A stretch of 64,000 nt of DNA from Psychrosphaera sp. F3M07. Its GTDB lineage: Bacteria > Pseudomonadota > Gammaproteobacteria > Enterobacterales > Alteromonadaceae. The translations under genes and the position numbers were made by a program. The stretch spans positions 208,995 through 272,994 of the forward strand of contig NZ_JAHKPJ010000004.1 in the NCBI RefSeq assembly GCF_018860345.1, in the 5' to 3' direction. Shown one piece after another: positions 29,653 through 37,540 of this stretch (its first letter is position 1; each line of letters starts with the position of its first letter). The notes below the pieces were generated by a model, which was not told the DNA's origin, made no database searches, and was given only the letters and a program-made list of their open reading frames with translations.

Positions 29653-30618
29653 ATGCAACGATTAGTACCAGTATTAAAAAAAGATAACGTCAGTTTAGAA
29701 CTGATTATGTTGATCAGAACGATATTAGCGGCATCAAAAGAAATTGCATTTCGTGTAAGTCAGGGGGCTTTGGCTGGAGTATTAGGCTCAACCTTAGACG
29801 AAAATATTCAAGGTGAAGTGCAAAAGAAATTAGATGTGTTATCTAATCAGTTATTAAAAGACATGTTACTTGGCGATGATACTGTTCGTGCGATTGCTTC
29901 TGAAGAGGAAGACTTTGTCGTTGCAGGCCATAAAGGTGCGCCTTATATTGTTGCTTTTGACCCATTAGATGGTTCATCTAATGTTGATATTAACGGCCAA
30001 ATAGGCACTATTTTTACTATTTATGCTGCCAGAGATGATGTTGCTGATGATAGTGAGTTGCAGTTTGCACAACCAGGTAAAGATCAGCTGTGTGCTGGTT
30101 ATGTGCTTTATGGCGCGTCTACTTTATTAGTGATGACAACTGGTGGGCCTACACGTTGTTTCACGCTGGATTTAACTCATGGTGGTTACTTATTAACTGA
30201 AGACGAATTTACTATTCCTAATCAAACCAAAGAGTTCTCAGTTAATATCGCTAATTACCGCCATTGGTCTAAACCTACTCAAACGTATTTTGATGATGTG
30301 TTATATGCCTCTGAGAAGTATGCAGGTTCATCAATGCGTTGGAATGCCGCCATGGTTGGGGATATGCACCGTATTATTAGTCGAGGTGGCATATTCTTAT
30401 ACCCAGAAGATGGGCGTCCAGGTAATGAAAATGGAAAAATTCGTTTGTTATATGAAGCGAACCCATTAGCTATGTTGGCAGAAAATGCAGGTGGTAAAGC
30501 GACAGCGTCGGGTGAACGAATATTGGATATTCAACCAAGTTCTTTACATCAAAGAGTACCAGTAGCTTTAGGATCGGTTAACCAAGTCGATGAGTTTAAT
30601 AAAGCAACCTTAAATTAA
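29653..30618 (+). CDS. fbp: class 1 fructose-1,6-bisphosphatase
   Basis: FBPase removes the 1-phosphate of fructose 1,6-bisphosphate, the committed gluconeogenic step. The 321-residue protein contains the metal-binding motif FDPLDGSSNVD of the class 1 family, with SEEEDFVV upstream and the substrate-binding RWNAAMVGDMHR segment. It lies 10 bases after fbaA and before a strong terminator, so the two consecutive gluconeogenic enzymes are co-transcribed. Confidence 0.95.
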   Translation: MQRLVPVLKKDNVSLELIMLIRTILAASKEIAFRVSQGALAGVLGSTLDENIQGEVQKKLDVLSNQLLKDMLLGDDTVRAIASEEEDFVVAGHKGAPYIVAFDPLDGSSNVDINGQIGTIFTIYAARDDVADDSELQFAQPGKDQLCAGYVLYGASTLLVMTTGGPTRCFTLDLTHGGYLLTEDEFTIPNQTKEFSVNIANYRHWSKPTQTYFDDVLYASEKYAGSSMRWNAAMVGDMHRIISRGGIFLYPEDGRPGNENGKIRLLYEANPLAMLAENAGGKATASGERILDIQPSSLHQRVPVALGSVNQVDEFNKATLN

Positions 30619-30644
30619 ATCGGCTGCAATACTTTATCTGATAA

Positions 30645-30672
30645 AAAAACCTAGGCTTGCCTAGGTTTTTTA
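30645..30672 (+). terminator. terminator after fbp
   Basis: AACCTAGG at 30648-30655 pairs with CCTAGGTT at 30660-30667 around a 4-base loop, flanked by A and T runs. Confidence 0.85.
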
Positions 30673-31201
30673 TTGCCTAAAAATATTAAAGTTAAAAGTA
30701 AGATTGGTTACTGTCTTGTTTTTTAACGCTCACTTCACCTCATAATGCGCTTAAATCCGATTGAAATTTACGATTCGTTTATTCAATCGAGCATAACCTG
30801 ACTCTTTTAACGTCAATTTCAGCTACATAATATGTATAGAGATCATCTTTATTGATTTTAGGTATTACAATTTGGTAAACAATTTGTGGTATTTTCACCT
30901 AATTAATTGTTGTTACTTATGTCACTAAAAAATAAGGTTATTTTTTAAAAAACCGATTTTTGTATAAAAAAAAAGTATAAGTTAAGTCGATTATTGTTTG
31001 AACTACATTGTAAGTTGTATTATAAATGGTCAACCAAATTTAATCGATAATACAAAAATAAAAGAAATTGGTTATATCTTTTGGTCTTATTTTGGTAAGG
31101 CCAACAGGTTGGGGTAATAACAATTAGCAACCTATGACTTTTGGAATTACTGAAAGTTGTGTGCTTAGATTAATAGAATAAATCAACAGGGGTTATACAA
31201 C
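30673..31201 (+). other. regulatory leader of the TonB receptor gene
   Basis: About 530 very AT-rich bases with no ORF. It contains the promoter/operator described separately. Around it are several TTGG-type half sites: TTGGTAAACAA near 30880, ATTGGTTATA near 31068, and TTGG-N5-CCAA at 31092-31104. AGGGG near 31188 serves the GTG start. Confidence 0.5.
30998..31036 (+). promoter_or_regulatory. TonB receptor promoter overlapped by a GntR-type operator
   Basis: TTGAAC at 30998-31003 and TATAAA at 31021-31026 have an ideal 17-base spacer. The palindrome TGGTCAACCA follows immediately at 31027-31036, covering the expected transcription start, in the wider context AAATGGTCAACCAAATTT. This is the layout of a repressor site, with the same core as the sites at 22621 and 24501. 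Confidence 0.65.
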
Positions 31202-34200
31202 GTGAAACTAAATAAAATAATATCTGCACTTCGTATGCAGAATTCACTAAATCAAAAATTATATGCATCTTCTTTAGCTGCTATGTTATTAGCTTCACCT
31301 ACTTATGCTGCTGAAGCAGATAAAAACGCTGCCGATAAAGATGTAGAAGTTATCGAAGTGAAAGGTATTCGAGGTTCATTAGCGAGTGCACTTAATGAAA
31401 AACGTGAATCTAATAACTTAATTGAAGTTATTGAATCTGAAGATATTGGTAAGTTACCGGATCAAAACCTTGCTGAAGTATTAGAAAACTTAACGGGTGT
31501 ACAAATTACACGTACTGCAGGTGTTGGTACTGGAGTACAAATACGCGGTAGTAACTCAAATATCGTACAAATTAATGGTATGCAGACGGTTGGTACAGGC
31601 TCTGGCCGTACAGGTATGAAGTTTGAAGATTTATCTGCATCTATCATTGCTGGCGTAGAAGTTATCAAATCGCCTCAAGCTAAACACACTGAAGGTTCAG
31701 TTGGTGGTACCGTTAATCTTAAAACAATCCGCCCACTTGCTTTAGGTGAAACTCTAGCAACGATAAGAGTTCAAGGTGAAGATAGTAGTTTAACTGAAGA
31801 CGGTGTTATGCCAAGACTTTCAGGTGCTTGGGGTGATAACTGGGAGACTAGTTCTGGTAGATTCGGTGTTGTTGCAAGTGGTAGTTACTCATTACAAGAA
31901 GCCACTTCATTTCGTCCACGTGTTGACCGTGATGCATTAGTGGAAAATAAAAATGCCAATGTTATTCGTTATAACAGCGATGGCGTGGCGTCTACAGAAG
32001 ATCAAGCAACTAAACGTCCAGCAGCACAAGATTTTGATTATTTAGGCATTCAATTCTTAAATCAAGAGTTAGAAAACTTTGAATACGAGACTACTAACTT
32101 TGCAGGTACGCTAGAATTTGCTCCAAATGCAGACATGAAGTTTTTCATAGACACAGTATTAACGAAACAAGAAGTGCGTCAGGAAAGTACACGTGTTCAA
32201 ATTTCAGGCGTATCCGACTTACTAAATACATCGGTACCAGATGAATTTGAAACTGTAGATTACGGTTCATTAGGGGGGCAAGATCTTGGTCAAATACAAG
32301 CGGCCGTTAAAGGCAGCTTAGGTATCAATGGTGAAGATCCTAACTTACGTTTTAACAGTGATAATGCGGCTCGTAAAACAGACACTACCTTGATCCGTCT
32401 TGGCGGTGAATGGCAAGTAACTAATGACTTGTTTGTTAGTGCTGAGTTCTCAAGTGCAACATCTAAAACTAAAACACCTAAATTAGACTCACAGTTGAAC
32501 TTCATCAACCCTAACGCTAATACTCCGGTAACTAGCCTAGATGCTGACGGTAACTACACAAGTAGTTCAAAGAACGATAACGCCGTTCCTACTTTATATG
32601 ACTTAACCGGTGGAGCATTAACTTTCGGTATCGACTTTGATTCTATGTATGCCCCAACTATTGCTGACCTTCAAAATGGTGATAACGTCGTGTTAGACCA
32701 AGTTGATTACAGCTTAGGTAATGTAGATAACTCTGATACTGCTTTCCGTGTTGATGCGAATTACTTCCTAGACTCAGTTATAACATCTGTTGATGTAGGT
32801 TTCCGTTATAACAAAGCTAGCCACGAATCAGTATCAACATCTGATCGTATTGGTGGCTTTAGTTCAATGAAAGATAGCCCAGGTGGTGATTTATTCTCCG
32901 AACTATTAGTTGCGGGTCCAAGTAACTTTGGTGATGCTGATGGTCGTGAATTAGCAATCCGTAATTTTGTAATCATCAATCCAGATTTGGCTTACAATAA
33001 CCCACAAGCGGTTATTGATACGCTTCACGGTGCTATGGATGCACATAGAGCTGATATGGAAGCGTTAGGTATTAGCTTCGATAGCCCAGTTGACTACTTA
33101 CAAACAGAACCTTCACAGTCTGATGCGTTTAAAGTTGAAGAAACAACTACAGCATTATATGCACAAGCTAATTTTGAATGGGAAATGATCCGTGGTAATG
33201 CTGGGGTTCGTTATATTACATCTGAAGTTACTTCAGAAGGTGCAACTGAGCTAAATGGCGAATTTACAACAGTTAAATACGAAGGTGACTATAATTACGT
33301 TCTACCTCGTGTAAATATTGTTGCTGATGTATTGGATGATGTTGTTGTTCGTTTCGGTTGGGGACAAGATATAAAACGCCCATCATTTAGTAACCTTAAT
33401 ACCAATGCAAAATTTAGCCCTACTGAGAATGCTTCGGTAACAATTGGTAACCCTGGATTAGAACCAGAAGAAGTAACGAGTTTAGACCTTTCTGCTGAAT
33501 GGTACTTTGCTGAAGCTGCGGTAGTTAGCTTAGGTTACTTTAGTAAAGATATTACTAATTTACATGTTGCAGGTTTAAACAGCGCGGCTCAATTAGCTAA
33601 TAATGGTCGTGAAACAGATCCAAACTGTCCTGGCGGTGGTGTATTTAACCCGATTGCAGAACCAAATATCTTCAATGCAGGTGGCAGTGTAGGTATGTGT
33701 GTTGATGCGGAAACGTCTGTGAATGATACTGCAACAATCACTCAATCAGGTTTTGAATTAGCATTCCAGTATGACCTATCAGCATTTGAAAGTGATTTAG
33801 GTTGGGCATCAGGTTTTGGTATTCAAGCTAACTACACAGTTCAAGATTATGAAGGTGGTTCAGTAGAGAATGAATCAGCTACCCGTGGTACTGATATCTT
33901 CAATGCTATCAATGGGATATATGACAGTGCTGAATTTGTTAAAGTGACTGCAGTTCAAGGGTTATTAGACTTCTCTGAAAATGCATATAACTTAACGGCT
34001 TACTATGACAAACATGGTTTCTCTGCTCGTTTACGTTACACATGGCGTGAAGCGTTCCGTACAGATGACACAGCAGCGGGTGCTTCTCGTAACTCTACAT
34101 TAGGTTTCCCTGTTTATACTCATGACAGAGGTCAGTTAAATGCAAGTGTTAGCTATGACGTGAATGAAAAATTAAACTTAGGTATAGAAGCGATTAACTT

Positions 34201-34306
34201 AACTGAATCTGAGATTACACAATCTTGTGTTAGTGAAGGTGCGCAATTCTGTTTCCAAGGTTTAGCTGACCGTCGTATCACATTTGGTGCACGTTACAAA
34301 TTCTAA
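31202..34306 (+). CDS. TonB-dependent outer-membrane receptor
   Basis: This 1034-residue receptor imports a large substrate across the outer membrane using TonB energy. It has a signal peptide ending near residue 36 (SPTYA/AEA) and a TonB-box-like VEVIEVKGIRG. The plug domain carries IGKLPDQNLAEVLENLTGVQI and VQIRGSNSNIVQINGMQ, and a long beta-barrel ends in the terminal phenylalanine (GARYKF). The sequence style is that of the TonB-Xanth-Caul type receptors common in marine polysaccharide degraders. GTG 31202 is the start. The operator shared with the SDR and GntR genes suggests a uronate-containing oligosaccharide as substrate. Confidence 0.92.
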   Translation: MKLNKIISALRMQNSLNQKLYASSLAAMLLASPTYAAEADKNAADKDVEVIEVKGIRGSLASALNEKRESNNLIEVIESEDIGKLPDQNLAEVLENLTGVQITRTAGVGTGVQIRGSNSNIVQINGMQTVGTGSGRTGMKFEDLSASIIAGVEVIKSPQAKHTEGSVGGTVNLKTIRPLALGETLATIRVQGEDSSLTEDGVMPRLSGAWGDNWETSSGRFGVVASGSYSLQEATSFRPRVDRDALVENKNANVIRYNSDGVASTEDQATKRPAAQDFDYLGIQFLNQELENFEYETTNFAGTLEFAPNADMKFFIDTVLTKQEVRQESTRVQISGVSDLLNTSVPDEFETVDYGSLGGQDLGQIQAAVKGSLGINGEDPNLRFNSDNAARKTDTTLIRLGGEWQVTNDLFVSAEFSSATSKTKTPKLDSQLNFINPNANTPVTSLDADGNYTSSSKNDNAVPTLYDLTGGALTFGIDFDSMYAPTIADLQNGDNVVLDQVDYSLGNVDNSDTAFRVDANYFLDSVITSVDVGFRYNKASHESVSTSDRIGGFSSMKDSPGGDLFSELLVAGPSNFGDADGRELAIRNFVIINPDLAYNNPQAVIDTLHGAMDAHRADMEALGISFDSPVDYLQTEPSQSDAFKVEETTTALYAQANFEWEMIRGNAGVRYITSEVTSEGATELNGEFTTVKYEGDYNYVLPRVNIVADVLDDVVVRFGWGQDIKRPSFSNLNTNAKFSPTENASVTIGNPGLEPEEVTSLDLSAEWYFAEAAVVSLGYFSKDITNLHVAGLNSAAQLANNGRETDPNCPGGGVFNPIAEPNIFNAGGSVGMCVDAETSVNDTATITQSGFELAFQYDLSAFESDLGWASGFGIQANYTVQDYEGGSVENESATRGTDIFNAINGIYDSAEFVKVTAVQGLLDFSENAYNLTAYYDKHGFSARLRYTWREAFRTDDTAAGASRNSTLGFPVYTHDRGQLNASVSYDVNEKLNLGIEAINLTESEITQSCVSEGAQFCFQGLADRRITFGARYKF

Positions 34307-34355
34307 ACCAGCATAGAAAAAAGAGTTATCTAAACTCTTAACAACTAAAAATTTG

Positions 34356-34386
34356 AAAGCCTACTTATATTAAGTAGGCTTTTTTA
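34356..34386 (+). terminator. terminator after the TonB receptor gene
   Basis: AAAGCCTACTTA at 34356-34367 pairs with TAAGTAGGCTTT at 34371-34382 around TAT, with a T run after it. Confidence 0.85.
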
Positions 34387-34435
34387 TTTGTTTAGCTTTA
34401 GCTGCCCCCTTGAATCTATATCTCATCGCACCTTT

Positions 34436-34471
34436 TAATAAGCATTTGCAATACTAATAAGCATTTACAAT
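34436..34471 (+). repeat. 19-bp period direct repeat
   Basis: TAATAAGCATTTGCAAT (34436-34452) recurs as TAATAAGCATTTACAAT (34455-34471), 16 of 17 bases identical. It lies between the receptor terminator and the efflux operon. It could be a protein-binding site or a chance duplication. Confidence 0.5.
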
Positions 34472-34600
34472 TTTAATGGCTTCCTGATTATCAATTGGCG
34501 TTTAGTCTATTAATTTTGGGAGTTGAACTCAGCGCAATAAAAATGGCAAGAATATGGGGTATTCTTTAACGAGTTAACACTATAGGGCTAATAATATGAC

Positions 34601-34636
34601 TCCTTATTTAAGGATATTTAGCTCCTTAAATGGGGA
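34601..34636 (+). promoter_or_regulatory. candidate operator pair upstream of the efflux operon
   Basis: A perfect inverted repeat TCCTTA-TT-TAAGGA at 34601-34614 is followed by a second TCCTTA at 34623-34628, 22 bp further on, with an imperfect right arm. The rest of the 390-base gap before 34774 shows no ORF. No regulator gene is adjacent. Confidence 0.35.
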
Positions 34637-34773
34637 TATAAATAGTTCTGTCATTAATTTTGCGTTTTTAGCTTAGTTAACTATTTGATATTTATGAATA
34701 TAATTGTCGGTATGTTTATTGAATAGTATGCCGTCTTGTTGTTTTAAACTTTAATACTTTTGGATTTAGATAA

Positions 34774-36177
34774 ATGTTGTTTCAAAAAAAGTCGTATCTA
34801 AGTTTTATTTTACTCAGTGGGTTTATTGTTACTGGTTGTACAACCAATTCAGCGATTGAAACCCAACCCAATTCACTTCCGGCCCCAGAAAATTGGACTA
34901 AAGAAAATATATTAACTCAAAAGGTAAATTCCGAGGTTAATGCTCAGTGGTTAGATAAATTAATTACACCAACATTAAAACAAAATATAGAAATTGCATT
35001 ACAGAATAACCGTGCATTGAAGCAGCAGAAGTTAGCTGTTGAAATAGCAGAGCAAAGCTTGTTGGTTAGTGGCGCAACTTTGTGGCCGTCACTTGATTTA
35101 AATCTGTCGGCATCTGAACGGGATTACGGAACCGCGGTATCAAGCAGTGAATTATCTCTTTCGTTGAAATATGAATTTGATCTGTGGGGCAAATTAAGCG
35201 CATCTGAGCGCCAAGCAAATTTAAATTATGCTGCTTTGTTAGCTAAGTATGAACAGCAAAAGCGAGCGTTAGTATCTGACGTTATCTTAAATTGGTATTT
35301 AGTGGTTGAGCAGAATCAACAGTTAACCCTGTCACAAGAAAGATTAAACAGCATTACTCAGAACTTAGCCATTATTGAGTCAGGTTATGACAGCGGTTTA
35401 AATACGTCATTAGATGTGTATTTATCACGTAACGAAGTAGCTAGTGAACGTTCAAATGTGGCAAGTCAAAAAACGGCATTACAAGCTGCTATCAGAAAGT
35501 TAGAGTTGTTATTAGGTCAATACCCTAAAGCAGCACTACAAACTAATGTGCAAGAAATTCCAGAGTTAACCAGTAATATTGCAGTAGGACTTCCTGCCGA
35601 TACGGTAGCGAATAACCCCGAGTTGCAGTATATGTGGAACAGCTTATTAGCCAAAGACGCTGGATTAGCTTATGCCCATAAACAACGATTTCCAAGTTTT
35701 AGTTTAACGGCGAGTGCAGGTGGTTCAAGTGAAGAACTTGCTGACTTATTATCATCCGATCTTGGTTGGTCTTTAGTTGGTAATATTACTGCTCCAATAT
35801 TTAATGCTGGCCGATTAGCGGCTAATGAAGAGAAAGCTAGATTAGAAACTAAACAATCTGAACAAGCGTATTTAGAAACACTATTTAATACATTTTCAAG
35901 TATAGAAAATGGATTGACTGAATCCTCTAATTTAAAACTGAGTTACGACGCCAATATTGATGCGTCGAACAATGCTCAATTAGCGCAAGATGTGTCGTTT
36001 GAACAATATTTAAAAGGTTTAGTTAGTTATACCACGGTATTAGATGCTCAAAATCGAGCCTTTAGTGCACAAAGTACAGTGATTAAACTTAAATATGAAA
36101 TGCTTAATACCCGCTTACAATTATTCACTGCGCTTGGCGGTGATTTTAGTTCAATTTTATCTAAGGACGTGAAGTAA
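34774..36177 (+). CDS. RND efflux outer-membrane lipoprotein (TolC/NodT type)
   Basis: This 467-residue outer-membrane factor forms the exit channel of a tripartite efflux pump. The signal peptide ends in a lipobox (IVTGC, Cys22), and two OEP repeat domains follow with long alpha-helical stretches. ALQNNRALKQQKLAVEIAEQ marks the start of the first repeat. It is the first gene of a three-gene operon with an adaptor and an RND pump, 2 bases before the adaptor ATG. The exported substrate cannot be told. Confidence 0.92.
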   Translation: MLFQKKSYLSFILLSGFIVTGCTTNSAIETQPNSLPAPENWTKENILTQKVNSEVNAQWLDKLITPTLKQNIEIALQNNRALKQQKLAVEIAEQSLLVSGATLWPSLDLNLSASERDYGTAVSSSELSLSLKYEFDLWGKLSASERQANLNYAALLAKYEQQKRALVSDVILNWYLVVEQNQQLTLSQERLNSITQNLAIIESGYDSGLNTSLDVYLSRNEVASERSNVASQKTALQAAIRKLELLLGQYPKAALQTNVQEIPELTSNIAVGLPADTVANNPELQYMWNSLLAKDAGLAYAHKQRFPSFSLTASAGGSSEELADLLSSDLGWSLVGNITAPIFNAGRLAANEEKARLETKQSEQAYLETLFNTFSSIENGLTESSNLKLSYDANIDASNNAQLAQDVSFEQYLKGLVSYTTVLDAQNRAFSAQSTVIKLKYEMLNTRLQLFTALGGDFSSILSKDVK

Positions 36178-36179
36178 TT

Positions 36180-37538
36180 ATGTCTCTATCTATTGCAAAA
36201 TTTAAAAAATACGCATTACCTGCTGCCATCTTAATTGGTGGAATTGTTATTTCTCAGTTGATTATATCTAATCCTCCACAAGCCAATCGTCAAAAAGCCT
36301 CTAAGGCGCCGCAAATGACGGTGGAAGTACAAACATTAACTCCACAATTATACCAAGTGAAGCTAAGCAGCTTTGGTACAATTAGACCTAGAACTGAAAG
36401 TGTATTAGTGGCGCAAGCATCTGGACAAATAAACTATATAAGTGACAGTTTTAGAGATGGTGGTTTTTTTGAACAAGGTGATGTTTTACTTAAGCTAGAT
36501 GACAGGGATCATCAAGCCGACGTTAAAATCGCTCAAGCTAATTTATTAGATATAAAACAACAGTTAGCAGAAGAACAAGCTCGTGCCGATCAAGCATTAA
36601 CCGATTGGAAACGTTTGGGTAAACAAGGACAGCCTAACGCTTTAGTATTAAGAGAGCCTCAACTTGCGGCGGCAAAAGCCAAATTACTCTCCGCACAAGC
36701 ACAATTAGATAAAGCTAAATTAACGTTAGAGCGTACGACAATTGTAGCGCCATACGCAGGACGAATCTTGAATAAAAATGTCGACTTAGGCCAAGTTATT
36801 TCAATGAATAGTCAGTTAGCTAACATTTATGCGGTTGATTATGTAGAAGTAAGATTGCCATTAAAAAATCAAGATCTTGAATTAATTGATTTACCTGAAG
36901 AGTATCGGAACCAACAAGTTGATAGTGAATCCGCATTAGTTGTTTTTGAATCAGAGTTAAGTAGACAGCATAAGTGGCAAGGTAGTTTAGTAAGAACCGA
37001 AGGGGCTATCGATAGTGATTCTCAACAACTTTATGTGGTCGCACAAATTGAAGACCCTTATGCACTAACTAAAGCAAATGATTTTCCAATTAAAATTGGC
37101 CAATACGTGAGTGCTAAAGTGACAGGCAAACTATTATCTGACGTTTTAGTTATTCCAAACAAAGCTATTTACCAAGGTAGTTATGTTTATATCGTAGAAG
37201 AAGGGGTACTTAAACGTCGCGAAGTCACCTTGTTGTGGAAAAACGAAACGGACGCAATCATTAAGTCAGGTTTAAATGAAAATGAACAATTAGTCGTTAC
37301 CTCTTTAGGTCAAGTAAGTTCAGGTACAAGAGTGTCAATTGCAGGGGCTGAAAGTAAGGGCGATAACACAAAGGAAAAAGCCAACTCAAAACCGAACAAA
37401 GCGCGTAGTTTGTCGGACTTACCAAAAGATAGACAAGAAAAGATCAAACAAATGGCCGAGAAAGAAGGGATTTCACCAGAAAAAATGTTTGAAAACATGC
37501 AAGCGAAACGTAAACAACGTACAGCTAATGGAGACTGA
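36180..37538 (+). CDS. RND efflux periplasmic adaptor (MFP/HlyD family)
   Basis: This 452-residue membrane-fusion protein links pump and channel. It has one N-terminal hydrophobic segment (residues about 11-29), a barrel-sandwich hybrid split by a helical hairpin (about residues 105-185), and LERTTIVAPYAGRI at the return to the lipoyl domain. The C-terminal 60 residues are unusually charged (Lys/Glu/Arg-rich, helical) beyond the normal adaptor end. Its stop is 2 bases before the pump ATG. Confidence 0.92.
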   Translation: MSLSIAKFKKYALPAAILIGGIVISQLIISNPPQANRQKASKAPQMTVEVQTLTPQLYQVKLSSFGTIRPRTESVLVAQASGQINYISDSFRDGGFFEQGDVLLKLDDRDHQADVKIAQANLLDIKQQLAEEQARADQALTDWKRLGKQGQPNALVLREPQLAAAKAKLLSAQAQLDKAKLTLERTTIVAPYAGRILNKNVDLGQVISMNSQLANIYAVDYVEVRLPLKNQDLELIDLPEEYRNQQVDSESALVVFESELSRQHKWQGSLVRTEGAIDSDSQQLYVVAQIEDPYALTKANDFPIKIGQYVSAKVTGKLLSDVLVIPNKAIYQGSYVYIVEEGVLKRREVTLLWKNETDAIIKSGLNENEQLVVTSLGQVSSGTRVSIAGAESKGDNTKEKANSKPNKARSLSDLPKDRQEKIKQMAEKEGISPEKMFENMQAKRKQRTANGD

Positions 37539-37540
37539 TC

